Below, in pieces: positions 35,419-53,406 of a DNA stretch of 64,000 bases. Both the position numbers and the translations under genes were made by a program. The stretch is from Planoprotostelium fungivorum. Lineage: Eukaryota > Evosea > Variosea > Cavosteliida > Cavosteliaceae. The DNA is taken from positions 62,001-126,000 of the forward strand of contig MDYQ01000048.1 in the NCBI GenBank assembly GCA_003024175.1, given 5' to 3'. Position 1 is the first letter of the stretch. Every line of letters starts with the position of its first letter. Below the pieces are notes generated by a model that searched no databases, had not been told where the DNA came from, and worked only from the letters and a program-made list of their open reading frames with translations.

Positions 35419-36908
35419 TTAGGCGACTTGATTGTTCGTTGTTTCAATGGTGAAACTTCCACTCTTCGCGACATTTTTTGCTGTTTTCGTTTTGAGCGGA
35501 TAGCTCCATAAATATTTCGAAAATGAGTCGACTATATACACTATATTCAGAATCCAATTATATCGACTATTTTGTGCTGACTCTGCACTCATATCAATTA
35601 GATCGCACTGTACAAGCTGTAGAGGATGGCGTGTCAGCACCGGCGTCATATGATCACTGATCTGCTGCTGAAGAAGAAGTTCAAATATGGTATAGTGTTT
35701 GCGTCAGCCGCGTTTAATGACGACTATGCGTGGCTCGATGACACCTCTGTACACTCAGAATATAATGAAAATATTCTGCGTGGACTGATAGATATACAGG
35801 TCGCGGCAAAGGAAACTGCTGGGGCATTCCCACCGTGTTTTGTGGTCTTTGACGACGTGTTAGGGTCAAATTTTGCCACGCCGTGGTTCGTAAATTTAAT
35901 TGGTAAGTACCGTCATTACAATATCACAATGCTTTTCGCCGTACAGCGGCTAAAGTCGCTAAAATCACCAATATTATATTCGTGTTGTAGATATGCAATT
36001 GTGTTTTACAACGAGTCAGAGTCTGACCTGAAAATATTATATGAAAATGTTGCAGGTGGCGTTGCGAAATCGTGGCGCGACCTAAAAACACTCATCGCTG
36101 CACAGTGTACAGACCATGCCTGCCTGATTGGAGACCGCGCGACTGCCGACAAGGGGGAAAAATGCCTGCGCTACCGAGCAGGGCGCCAAAAGAACATAAA
36201 ATTTGTATTTGAATAAATGATAAAATGAGACCATTCACAATTGTCTTTTATTCCCACTCCTCAGTGCCTCGAGTGTGGCTACACCATTCTTGAAGCTGTC
36301 CAGGGCAGCATCAAGAGCCAGGTCGATCTTGTTTAACCTCTGTTTGAAATCTGCATTATCCTTCTTGAGTTCTGCATTATCCTTCTTGAGTTCTGCATTA
36401 TCCTTCTTGAGTTCTGCATTATCCTTCTTGAGATCATCTATACTTTCGAGCTTCTGATTGAGGAGCGGAACTATGCTTGAATCAATCCTCATTTTCGTGC
36501 GTACTTATACTTATACTTACCATTTATCTTGTAGACGTTCTTGAAGACAGGTGTATTTTTGTCTCTGATGGCTCGAACAACCTCTACTGGGAAGAGGATC
36601 ATAGCAGATTCATCAGAGGAAGCAACACCCCTCAAATAAGATTCGGCTTCGGAAGGGGTGAGTTTGGTGATTACAGCGGTCGAGTCATCCTCCTGCTCTC
36701 TCTTCTGCTTCTTTCCGGTCTTGGTCTCTTCGTTATTCTTCTTGCCCAGTGTCTTCTTTGCATTACCTTTCTTCTCGATCCCTGATCTCAAAGAAATAAT
36801 GAGAAGGATTCGCAACATACCTTTAGCTGGACGCTCGTCGGCCACCTCGTTGTTTTTTCTCTTGGTGGACATGATGTGATCCGGTGAAAATGAGAAGTCG
36901 ACGCACAA
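35419..36908. mobile_element. Polinton/Maverick-like fossil
   Basis: A remnant of about 1.5 kb, richer in A+T than its surroundings. Parts: a retroviral-type integrase segment (minus, 35419-35649, resembling Polinton integrases), an A32/FtsK-like packaging ATPase segment (plus, 35626-36216, with a VVFDDV Walker B), a coiled-coil protein with 21-bp internal repeats (minus, 36235-36492) and a Lys-rich protein (minus, 36489-36908). No polymerase, protease or capsid gene is seen, so it is broken and incomplete, with at least several breaks. Frames are still fairly long, which suggests a moderately recent insertion. Terminal repeats were not found; the foldback at 37061-37198 may or may not be related. 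Confidence 0.75.
36348..36432. repeat. 21-bp tandem repeat, about four units
   Basis: The unit TTCTGCATTATCCTTCTTGAG repeats about four times inside the coiled-coil protein of the Polinton-like fossil, encoding a repeated ELKKDNA heptad on the minus strand. Confidence 0.9.
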
Positions 36909-37060
36909 TTTGAAGTCGCAGAATCCAGCAAGGAATCTCCCGCCAAAAAAGGTGCGCCGCGTTTTTCAAAATAAATCCACTCTCCCGCCAACACGCGTCT
37001 ACATCGCATTCGCCAACTTCTCCAATCGGCAATTTTTTCTCCACTTTGATGTCAACAATT

Positions 37061-37198
37061 ATTGTCCAGCGGGTTCGTTTTCAAACCATTTAAAATTAGT
37101 ACACAAAAACACGGTTGATATCGTGCCTGTTGCTATTAGCAACTCGGTTTGTTAACGTGAAAAATTTAAAGGTTATGAAAACGAACCCGCTGGACAAT
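37061..37198. repeat. 138-bp foldback element (MITE-like)
   Basis: ATTGTCCAGCGGGTTCGTTT at 37061-37080 is the exact reverse complement of AAACGAACCCGCTGGACAAT at 37179-37198. Pairing is perfect for about 23 bp and continues imperfectly inward past 30 bp. A non-coding centre of about 70 bp separates the arms. No obvious target-site duplication was found. Confidence 0.85.
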
Positions 37199-37268
37199 AC
37201 TTCGCAACCGCAAGATGTTTATTGGCCTGGCAAGGGCACGCCCTCCCCCATAACAGGTAGAGCCTATG

Positions 37269-37544
37269 TCATAGTCTGCGGCCGCAATCTACAACGCGCC
37301 ACAGCAGTCGAAACACGTGTAAATGCCGTGTAAACTGTGGCATGCACAGAGCCTGCTGCAGCGGGTCTAAACCAGCACACACACAGAATCCACTTGATCT
37401 CGGTTCAGGGAGAGGCATCGTAGGGTTGATGAAGGTGATACTGATCTTCACTCCATCTTTCGATGCAAAGAGGACGGCCCCCTCAGAAGACAAAGACAAG
37501 AGGGCTCCATCGTTGGGTGCTGGTGAAAAAACAGAGGCCCTCAT
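37269..37544 (-). CDS. Hypothetical or fragmentary ORF
   Basis: ATG 37544 opens 91 codons (MRASVFSPAPNDGALLS) downstream of DHX35 and next to the foldback element. The first 45 residues look beta-rich and coding-like; the second half looks random. It may be a gene remnant cut by the foldback insertion. ATCTACAACG occurs at 37287-37296. Confidence 0.25.
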   Translation of the reverse strand: MRASVFSPAPNDGALLSLSSEGAVLFASKDGVKISITFINPTMPLPEPRSSGFCVCAGLDPLQQALCMPQFTRHLHVFRLLWRVVDCGRRL

Positions 37545-37616
37545 TTAGACATGAGATGTAGACGATGACACGTGTTCGCAGGGTGCATACCCCCAGAACA
37601 AGAAGACTTGACAACA

Positions 37617-40705
<3,089 letters not shown>

Positions 40706-40871
40706 GTTGAAGATGGATGGTGATCACATCAGATCGCGATGTTACAGAAATTTCTGTGAACATATTGACGCCGGATAAACCATTCACCCGCCTGACGTCA
40801 TCAACAACGCCATCAATACCACCACGGGCCCGAGACAATAGAACTTCGGACATCGTCAGTATCACACGTGC

Positions 40872-42465
40872 ATGCTAAAGAGCGTCACGACATTATCTAG
40901 ATTTCATCCAAGGACATCAATCAACAAGAAACCAATCTTCTTCACCCGAACCATGAGTGCCATCCCACAGACTATGAAAGCTGCCACCGTCACAGCCGAT
41001 CATTGGATCAAAGTGACTGAGATCCCCACCCCTCAGCCTGGTAGCGGTGAGGTTCTCATCAGAGTCCACGCCGCAGGAATCAACCCTACCGATTGGAAGC
41101 ACGCGTGAGATCATCATCTTTGTGTCTCCCATACGTAGTAGGATGTTAGTGACGACATTGAATCACTCACACGACAATAGAAAGTACCTCAGCCCTCCCG
41201 ATGTCATCTCCGGTTGTGATTGGGCCGGAACCGTCGTGCAGGTGCAATCCAATCACATCACGATATTCCACATCAGACACGCACCCACCTTCTAAACCAC
41301 ATCTTCAGGTCGGAACCAACGTAGAGTCCGTCAAGACGGGAGACAGACTCGCCGGCACAGTCCACGGAGGAAAGTTTAAGAACCAAGGTGCCTTCTCAGA
41401 GTACACCATCGCGGACCCCCTCGTGTCTTTCAAGTTGCCCGAACACATCTCGTACGAGGAGGGAGCCAGTTTGGGCATCCCTCTCTTCACTGCCGCTCAG
41501 GCTCTCTACCACAGATTGGAACTGCCGGAGCCCAGCCTCAGATCCGGGTGACACATCGTGATGAACACGTCCATCATCTCCATCCCATGAAGACATCCGT
41601 CCCATCACGTCGTCGACATCATCTTCCAACTGTCATCCACATCCATCGTGTCCATCAAGATGGTGTCATCTTCTCATCATCGACAGAAATGGCAAGGCAG
41701 TTCTCATCTGGTCGGCAGCCACAGCCGTTGGAATCCACGCCGTGCAGCTGGCCAAGCTGAGTGGACTCACAGTCTACGCCACCGCCAGCCCATCCAACTT
41801 TGAATACCTCAAATCCATCGGTGCCGATCACCTCTTCGACTACAACGAGGCAGACGTAAGTCTGAATTTCGCGGGATTCTCTCTGACACGCGACAGGTAG
41901 GCCAGAAGATCAGAGAAGCTGCCGGGGACAGTTTGGCCCACGGCTTAGATTGTATCTCCACAGAGCAGACGGTGACATCAGCATTGACCGCATTTGGTAA
42001 AGAGGGTGGACAGCTGGTGACCCTTTTGGCCTTCCAGAAGGCTTCTCCCAGGCCCGAAGTCAAGGTGGAGAATCCGTGGGAAGCTAGTAGGTTTTGACAT
42101 GTGACAGGTGACACTTACGCTATTGTACACGGCGTTGGGAAAGGAGGTCGAGCTGCGTGGTACTACGTTCCCAGCTTCTCCGCAGGATAGAGCCTTCCAC
42201 GAGAGATGGGAGAGAGTGAGTGCATGTGACATTCATCGACACTCTCATCATCACATCATCATCATCACATGCCACGATCATCGTCTTCATCTTTCATCAT
42301 CACAGACTCACCTCGAGTTAGATCGTTGGGGAGGACTTATTGGTGAACAACAAGATCCAATTCATGCCCATAGAGAAGAGACAGGGATTAGAATCTATCG
42401 ACGGTATCTTCAAAGACGTCATCGATGGAAAGAACAGGAGACTCAAGTACATCGTCACTCTATAA
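40872..42465 (+). CDS. Medium-chain NAD(P)H-dependent oxidoreductase, zinc-free type
   Basis: ATG 40872 opens an Arg/Lys/Ser-rich leader without acidic residues (MLKSVTTLSRFHPR), a likely mitochondrial presequence; a second Met lies 28 codons on (MSAIPQTMKA). The GroES-like half (VLIRVHAAGINPTDWKH, CDWAGTV, GDRLAG) is followed by a Rossmann half (AVLIWSAATAVGIHAVQLAK). The Cys/His set for structural zinc is absent, as in quinone or enoyl reductases. The last exon ends YIVTL at TAA 42463-42465. It is probably an NADPH reductase of quinones or enoyl compounds; the substrate is not predictable. It is divergent from DHX35 with 166 bp between starts. Confidence 0.88.
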
Positions 42466-42665
42466 AGAATCATCGGACTGTAAGGGTGTTCTTCACTGTC
42501 ATCATCGCATGCATTGCATCTGATGTTCGTCCATCATCATCGTCTGACACGGACAAACGTTTCCATTTGTTGTTAGACAAGAGCTCGGTCATCATTACCT
42601 TGTAAGACACGGCAACTGTTCAAATTCAAGTGCATCATCACAAACAGTTACACACAGCTCTCGAT

Positions 42666-43607
42666 TTATACAGCACAGAGAGTCGATCTCACACGACTAT
42701 CTTTCAGAAGGAGTTCGACCACTTCTGCATGACCTCTACATGATGCCCTCCGGATGGCCTCATTATTCTCCGCCGATGGGTTGACGCGGTCATCCTTTAA
42801 GAGGAGACCGACGATGTCGATGTGACCTTCGGTGGACGCTCTGATGATGGCCAAGTTGTTTGCATCTGATGGGTCCGTCCTTGGGCTCGATAGAAGTAAC
42901 TTGACGATGTCCGTATGACCTCTGATGGATGCACCTCTGATGGCCTCATTGCATCCTGCGGCGGGATCGACTTGATGGTGAGATAGGAGGAGTCTGACGA
43001 GTTGGGTGTAACCTCCTGATGATGCCCATCTGATTGCATGATTATCCTTCACCGATGGGTCTACTCTATGGTCTCTCAAGAGTAACTCGACGGCTTCTGT
43101 GCACCAATTCACTCTGCTGATGACGTTCTTATACATGTCCGAGGGATCTAATCGACCGTCTTCGAGGAGTATCTGTAATATATCTGCTCTCTTAGATACG
43201 TCACGTGAAAATAACATGTTGATCACTCCAACACTTCCCGGTGTTGGATCGATCAAAGTGAGGAGGAAGCGAACAGAATGGGTGGAACCTCTACGGATGG
43301 CTTCTTCCAAGTATGAAGGTCTCATCAGGTGAGAGAGTGAGTCAACTGGTGGGCTTTAGAAGATGGTGTTGTATGACGTCAGCCGATCACCCATCTCTTT
43401 CCATTTTCTGCAGGTTCTCCGAAGACAAGCAAACTGGCTGTTCTGCTCAGTCGTTCCGCCCTTTTTGATCAAGTCTGTCAGGATGGTCCTGGTGATGTCG
43501 TGACTGCTAATGATCCCGTTGTGAAGGGATCCATCTGATGGGATGTGCAAGTTGGTCATGTTTGTTGGATAGATTGAATGGTTTCTGTTGTCCAAGTGCG
43601 GTCGCAT
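42666..43607 (-). CDS. Ankyrin-repeat protein with an F-box-like N terminus
   Basis: ATG 43607 opens MRPHLDNRNH; after about 60 residues an F-box-like helix set appears (LRRTCRKWKEMGDRL). A 53-nt intron (about 43332-43384) joins GDRLT to PSYLEEAIRRGS. Five to six ankyrin repeats follow (VRLLLSHHQVDPA, NEAIRGASIRGH), the VDPS-N-AIR type common in large amoebal ankyrin families. Ends at 42666. Such proteins may feed substrates to SCF ligases; the F-box call is weak. A fragment of this gene is repeated in the right-hand duplication arm (63505-63640). Confidence 0.75.
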
Positions 43608-44815
43608 AGGATGCAGTGTCGGTGACTCGTACCCAATTTCTACTCGGAATTCCGAATCATTGTGGCGTTCCAAATGTCACTCCGTTCCAAATTATTTTGG
43701 TCGCGCGAGAACGAGAAGGAAAATGCTCACACCGGTTCAAACACACATGTCTGGGGTCATCGTCGCCATCCTCTATCTCTTCTCCATTTGCCTTGGGCAA
43801 AGTGATCGCACCCACACGTTGACGACTGACTTCGATCAGAATGCACCGACATCGACATCCAAGACGATTGTGGACGTTGCAAACCATCGACGGGATCTTA
43901 TGTGTATGCTTGTATGTGGGTTGAATGTTCGACGTTTCAGAATGCAACCCAATGTCCACCACGAGGCAGATGTGTGACAAACGATTTCAATCAAACGGCT
44001 TACAATAAGACCCCTCAATACTGGCAGTGAGCATCGATCGTTGGTGTCTGATTGATTGACATCCAATCAGAAACGTGATGCAATGCGCGGAGAAATGTGA
44101 CCATGTCGAAACGACCGCCTGGTGCGATAATGGAGAAGAAAAAACGTATGCAGAATTACCGAGAGAAGAGTGAGACCCATCTCGATATATGATCGTCATC
44201 AACTCGAGATCAGAGCACACATCGACCGAATGACTTGGATCGGTATTGGATTGGGCTCTTTCTTCGCCATCACAGCTCTCATCGTCCTCTCCTCCTATCT
44301 CATCTACAAACACATCATGAGGAGAAGACATCGTCAATATCATGCGATCCAATGACCTCGACCTTCTTTATTTCTACTTGTCTATTCGATGACCCAGTCT
44401 TGTCCTGCCGTTCTCAGACGGTCGATGAACGTGGGGCCGTAAGCCGCCGCGGGCGTGCGGAAACCTCCCTTAGCGCATCTACAACGAGTCAGACACGAAC
44501 GTGACAGGTTGTAGATGCTCACTTGTCTCGGCTGAGGGCGAGATGTACGGCAGACTCGCTGAGCATTCTAGCAGTATCACCGTAGCCGAATATCCGTGCT
44601 CTTCACCCAGTAGGGCGGCAGTTCGGTAAGCGTGAGCCTTCTGAGAGAACTCGACGAAATTTCGTTCACTCCAGAAGACTTGACGGTTGACGGGAGCCAT
44701 CATGAAGGGTGCCGTCCATGACTTCTCTTCATCGTCGTAGAAGGGAAGGAGGGTGTCTTTACTCTTCGGGGCGGTGGCAGATTTCGGGCTGGGGCAGAGG
44801 TTATGGGGTTCGACA
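43130..44815. repeat. Left arm of an inverted segmental duplication
   Basis: This arm carries part of the ankyrin gene, the membrane protein gene and a broken SCCPDH copy. The reverse complement matches 62343-63640 almost base for base in shared blocks (for example 44071-44560 against 62990-63490). Each arm has lost different internal pieces. Introns are shared, so the copying was at DNA level. Confidence 0.9.
43723..44355 (+). CDS. Small type I membrane protein with Cys-rich ectodomain
   Basis: Start at 43723 (MLTPVQTHMSG) or 43747. A signal peptide (VIVAILYLFSICLG) precedes a short ectodomain with several Cys (TQCPPRGRCV, QCAEKCDHVE, AWCDNGEE). After introns at about 43913-43941, 44028-44068 and 44169-44209 comes one membrane helix (IGIGLGSFFAITALIVLSSY) and a basic tail ending YHAIQ. 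About 130 residues. The last two exons are duplicated at 63217-63490. Function unknown; a surface receptor or adhesion role is possible. Confidence 0.7.
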
Positions 44816-44820
44816 TCAAT
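44382..44820 (-). pseudogene. Truncated copy of the SCCPDH-like gene
   Basis: The minus strand matches the intact gene at 61551-63190 from its fourth coding block (CPSPKSATAPKSKDTL) onward. The first half is absent. An internal deletion joins GEEHGYS directly to the STITV-region exon, removing the membrane-helix exons. The last exon and stop (44382-44384) survive, and the final intron with its hairpin (44475-44518) is intact. Frame through NRQVFWSERNF is open here, while the intact gene has one extra base at that point. It is unlikely to make an active enzyme. Confidence 0.85.
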
Positions 44821-44957
44821 CATGCTGCTTCTCTTCGTGCAATTTGAAGAATTTGTTGTACAAGGAAAGTTTCACAGGAAAATAAATCACAACAGAATTT
44901 CTCAATTGTCGTGTGATGTTACCATATTTGAGCGATCGTGATTCACCCCCGTCACTT

Positions 44958-45028
44958 GGCTCTGTAGTTCAGTGGTAAAATACTACCTTAGGGTGGTAGT
45001 GCCTCGGGTTCGATTCCCGACAGAGCCC
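44958..45028 (+). tRNA. tRNA-Pro (AGG)
   Basis: GGCTCTG (44958-44964) pairs with CAGAGCC (45021-45027). The anticodon stem CTACC/GGTAG encloses TTAGGGT, anticodon AGG, reading CCU. Box A (TAGTTCAGTGG) and box B (GGTTCGATTCC) are perfect. No intron. A T-rich run follows downstream. Confidence 0.97.
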
Positions 45029-45193
45029 CTCCTTTTGCTGTCCTTATACCAATTTTGGGGTAGATTTCATCACCTACGCAACCTCGTTGTAGAGGAATAT
45101 TTCCCACGTCTCTCGCTCATTATATGTATCACATTGTTGGAACAGTTGGCCTTGACACAAAAGATAGATCAAGATTGTCGTTTCGTTTATTGA

Positions 45194-45693
45194 TCAATTG
45201 CAACATCTTAGTCTTTCAATTCGTATGGCTACGGTATATCTGAAAGAACCCGCACTCCTCACTGATGATCGAATGTGATTCAGACAGTCACCTTTAAGTG
45301 GGGCCGCCGGTCTGATCAGTTGATAATGTGAGGATCCCTCAGTTCTGAAAGCTATCACAGGCCCTCCACGTAGCATGCCCTCAGCTCTCTTTGCCGGCCT
45401 CTTTTGGACGATGGGCGAGATCTGATCATCGCAATCGTCCTTCGTGAGGTCTATCGTGGCTCGATCTGTACTCGTCACCTTCTTTGTTTCGTCCGATGTG
45501 ATCTTGATGATCTTGCCGTCCACAGTTGCCCTCGTTTTAGAGGCCTGGCTCTAACGGCTTTCTTCGTGGTGTTCGCTCGCATGCACCTGCACCAACTGCA
45601 TGACTCGTGGGCTTTCTGATGGATTTGAGCGTGAGAGAACTCTTTCGCGATGACCGTGGTGTGACTGTTGTGTGTGCGATTTGATGACGGCAT
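45194..45693 (-). CDS. Small basic hypothetical protein with a SUMO-interaction-like motif
   Basis: A first open part from ATG 45693 (MPSSNRTHNSH) is His/Lys/Arg-rich. A second part (45194-45523) contains TIDLTKDDCDD, a hydrophobic core followed by acids that fits a SUMO-interaction motif, then basic sequence (VQKRPAKRAEG). The two frames need an intron whose edges I could not fix. A nuclear role is a guess. No family recognised. Confidence 0.45.
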
Positions 45694-45725
45694 GTGTGTC
45701 TTGTGTGATTTCGTTTTCGTTCAGA

Positions 45726-46320
45726 ATGAGTGGGGTTCCAGGCGAATGGTCGGCAGACGACTCAGATTGTCGACACTTACGTATCCAGGAGAAATTTCGT
45801 GCTTGAAATTTACGTCATCTTGTGAGAGGAATTTTGACGAGCCTCAGTTACGGCAACATCGCGATTATGGTTTCTCATGTTTCAGTTCGAGACTATCAAT
45901 ACCCTTCATTGTGAGCGAACCTGGGAGGAGAAGTCATCACTGGAAGATACAGGAGAATAATCGTCACGATAGGCTACATCCACAGAATGTAAGCCCGTAG
46001 ACCCTTCAAAGTCGACATTAGACGCATCGTGACGTGATGAAGCCTCGAATCTTCTCAATATAGCGATAATCAACATCAGGGACGGCATTGCGGGTCCTCT
46101 CTCCTTCAAGATATGGAATGTGATGGCCGAAACGCTGTTTGAGAAACAGGGGGAGGAGGACCGTAATCCGCTACACATCGATGGATCGCGCGGAGTTAAT
46201 ACTCGCACACTTGAACAACGACAGAACAAATGGTGCGATGATGTTCATCCTCTTTATCTTTACAAGTCATCTTCGTCGGGTAGAGGCACGTTCACCAGTT
46301 CCTCCTCGATCTTCCTCTGA
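45726..46320 (+). other. Possible small gene, exons unresolved
   Basis: ATG 45726 opens MSGVPGEWSADDSD; further coding-like blocks lie at about 45887-45965 and 46050-46235 (MAETLFEKQGEEDRN). They could not be joined in one phase. The 3' end would overlap the Ran 3' exon on the other strand. Confidence 0.3.
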
Positions 46321-47017
46321 TGTTCGAGATCGATGGGCAGATCGGCCGGTAATTTCGCCGGCTCTGCCGTCAACTCCAAAGTCGTGTCTCTACCCCATCG
46401 TCAATCACACATCATCATCATCTCAGACCCACCCCGTCAACTTTCTGGCCAGATAGAGGAATGGCTTCTCGTAGTTGTAATTGGACTTGGCCGATATGTC
46501 GTAGTACTGCAGGTTCTTCTTTCTGTGGAAGGTGATCATCTTGGGCTTGACCTTCCTGTCCTTCACGTCCACTTTATTTCCACAGAGGACAATGGGGATA
46601 TCAGGGCAGATGCGAACGAGATCGCGATGCCAGTTCGGGACGTTCTTGTAGGTGGCTCGAGCGGTGACGTCGAACATGATGATGGCTGCTTGACCTTGTA
46701 TGCTGCATGAGGTGAGAAGATGGAAGAGATGGAGACGGTGCTCACTAGTATGCATCGCGTAGACCTCCGAATTTCTCTTGACCAGCGGTGTCCCAGACGT
46801 TGAAGACGATGGGCCCTCTCGTCGTGTAGAATTGTAGAGGTCGCACCTCCACGCCGAGTGTTGCTGCCATTCGAATGAGAAAATGAGATCGATGGATGAG
46901 CTCACCGATATACTTCTTCTCGAACTCTCCCGTCAGATGTCTCTTGACAAAAGTGGTCTTGCCAGTGCCTCCGTCTCCTACGAGGACGAGCTTCAAGTTG
47001 GGGGCTTGTTGGGACAT
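46260..47017 (-). CDS. RAN: GTP-binding nuclear protein Ran
   Basis: Starts at 47017 ([20 protein letters not shown], the P-loop). It continues [33 protein letters not shown] (switch II), [12 protein letters not shown] and [20 protein letters not shown]. The C-terminal acidic tail ends VPLPDEDDL at TAA 46260-46262, the Ran hallmark that distinguishes it from Rab proteins. About 210 residues with four exons. Ran drives nuclear import and export and spindle assembly. It is divergent from GCN5 with 557 bp between starts; I see no other gene in 47018-47574. Confidence 0.97.
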
Positions 47018-47574
47018 GATGATTGATGTCGAGCTCTGTTGTTACTTGCTTTGTGTGTTTGATTGTGGAATGATGGGATCGTGTCGAGAAGGGCAGAGAA
47101 AGTGCAAAGAAGTTGGCTGGCGGATTCCCGGAAATCGCATGGACGATGGCGATGCAGATGGAAAAGCCAGGAGGCACACAGTGATTGGATCTTCGTGATA
47201 TCTGTATCAGGTTGTTCATCGTACGAAGTCTCTTAACGAAATGAGATGCTGAACTGAACAGAGATGGAAATTGGAGTTGGAGACTATCCTTATCGATGGT
47301 TCAGATGTATTATAAACGAGGGAACCCTGTCAGTGTCCAGTCTTCGGCTCACAGCCAATAAATGCATCGCAAAACCTATTTGAAGTTTCCATATCATTAT
47401 ATTTCACACATCGGTCGACCCAACCAAAGGGCATCACATCGAATATAGAAGATGCACATCTTTGGGTGTTTGATGCCACGAAATTCGAAATAAAAGATTA
47501 AAACAAAAAATCAGATCACCCACACCGATCACGCGCGAAACCGAAAGAGGCAGTGATACGCAAACGTCACCAAG

Positions 47575-51429
<3,855 letters not shown>

Positions 51430-51839
51430 AATTTTGAAAAGAAATGATGATCATGTCAACGTCATTACACAGTGCGATATTGAACCTCTCTGATGTGACG
51501 CCTGATGGACGATGGTGGAACCCCTGATCCTCTTTACAACCACCATCATCATCGAAGGCCCCGCACGAAGAGGGGGTGTCGGGTATCTGGCAGCTGGTTT
51601 CGGTGTTTCCATGAATTCCACAGACAAACCTTACTGTACCCGCAGATTACAAACCTCTTTAGCGCTCGACCTTATTCGATTTAACGCGGCCTTCACGGTA
51701 GTGAGGTTCTTTCTTACGGTTTCCGGGCTGACTTATTCTACCTTCTTAAGGCGTGACATCCTTTAAAAAGGAAAGAGAGTCTTCCAGTATATAGACCAGG
51801 ACAGAAGAGTAGGCTCTTTTGTCATTTTAAAAACACAGG
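51430..51839. other. Intergenic region upstream of the chitosanase
   Basis: An 84-codon ORF from ATG 51512 has no domain and is probably chance. A TATATA at 51788-51793 lies about 50 bp upstream of the chitosanase start and is the likely core promoter. Confidence 0.5.
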
Positions 51840-53406
51840 ATGAAGGTCGCCTGCACTCTCCTCCTTCTCTGCGCTACCATCGTCTTAGCACAGAACTGTG
51901 GCTGTTCCTCTTCCGAGCCTTGCTGCAGGTGACCACTCGATATCGGCAAACATTTATGGATATCTGATCGTGATGTAGCCAGTGGGGTTACTGTGGAACC
52001 ACCGCCGACTACTGCGACAAGAACAAGGTGAATCGCACGCTCTTAAACGCTCGAGATGTGTAGCTTACATTCCAAAGGGATGTAAATCTGGATGCTGGGG
52101 AGGCAGTTCTTCATCTGGCTCAGGTAGCTCCACCTCGAGCTCTTCTGGTTCCTCTNCGAGCCTTGCTGCAGGTGACCATTCGATATCGGCAAACATGTAT
52201 GGATATCTGATCGTGATGTAGTCAGTGGGGTTACTGTGGAACCACCGCCGACTACTGCGACAAGAACAAGGTGAATCGCACGCTCTAAAAACCACGAGAT
52301 GTGTAGCTGACGTTCCAAAGGGATGTAAATCCGGATGCTGGGGAGGCAGTTCTTCATCTGGCTCAGGTAGCTCCACCTCCAGCTCGTCTGGTTCCTCTGG
52401 AGGCTCATCTTCATCGACCAGCGGAAGCAGCTCTTCCGGTCTGACCGATTGCCAGCAGGAAATCATCTTCCGTGTGACCAGTGTCTTCGAGACGGGAAGC
52501 CAGAACCTCAACTTTGACTTCTGTGATTACGAGAACGATGGACAAGGTACGAGACGGCGGTCATCCATCGATCCATTTCTGATAGACATCGATAGGATAT
52601 GACGCTGGTTTCATGAGTGCTACCAGCCACTCCGGAGCCATCTTGGGTATAGTGAAGAAGTACTGTGCCAAGGTTTCCAACGCAGGCATCTGCTCCATGA
52701 TCAACCCCCTCCAAAACGTAACCTCTCTCATCCACCTCTTCATCTTCTCTCATCGTCCATCCATACCGACGTCAGACGACTCCATCATCTTCCATCATCT
52801 TGTGTCTGGTGACTCATTAGACGAACAGGCCGTTGGCTCTGCCACCAAGAACGGACTCGGACAGCTGTGCAGCCTGTGGAAGCAAGCCTCTAACGACAAG
52901 AAGTTCCACGATGCACAGTGGCAATACACCGTCGAGAATTACTTCTCCCCCGCCACTCGTCACGCCAAAGAGGTAGATGAGACGTTTCAGACGAACATGA
53001 GATCTCATATGACATCAGATCGGACTCACATTGCCCCTCGGTCTCGGTCAATTCTACGACACCAGCATCCAACTCGGTGATGGTGACGACCAGAACTCAT
53101 TGGGAGGCATCATCAACACCATCAACCGAAAGGTGAAGACCATCTTTCCATCACATGATGTCTGACTCTGAATAGTTGGGCAAGCCCGGATCTGCCGGTC
53201 AAACCAAGTGGCTCGCCGCTTTCATGCAGGAGAGAACCCAAGCCGAGTACAGATTAGGAGGAGCTTACCCCGGCACCCTCTACCGCATCAAGAGCTACCA
53301 GCACGTTCTTAACGCAGGACAGGCCGACATGAAGAGCAAGACCGTGTCTTTCTTGGACAACAGCGGCGGCGTCATGTCCGTGACCTGCTCGGGCAACCTG
53401 CATTAA
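51840..53406 (+). CDS. Secreted GH46 chitosanase with chitin-binding domains
   Basis: ATG 51840 starts a signal peptide (MKVACTLLLLCATIVLA). A hevein-type chitin-binding domain follows (CGCSSSEPCC, SQWGYCGTTADYCDKN, GCKSGCWGG), then a Ser/Gly linker. This block appears twice (see 51913-52398). The catalytic domain is GH46: VTSVFETG with the catalytic Glu, YENDGQGYDAGF with the Asp region, then HSGAILGIVKKYC. It ends VTCSGNLH at TAA 53404-53406. The enzyme should cut chitosan in fungal walls, fitting a mycophagous amoeba. Introns at about 52550-52598, 52720-52808 and others join in phase. One undetermined base (52156) sits in the repeat. Confidence 0.9.
51913..52398. repeat. 243-bp tandem duplication of the chitin-binding domain block
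   Basis: Two direct copies (51913-52155 and 52156-52398) differ at a few bases. The unit includes two introns and one hevein-like domain plus part of the linker. The only N of the window, at 52156, lies exactly at the junction. Confidence 0.9.

Noticed and set aside
51512-51766. 84-codon ORF upstream of the chitosanase
   Set aside because: No domain or signal peptide; it overlaps the likely promoter region.
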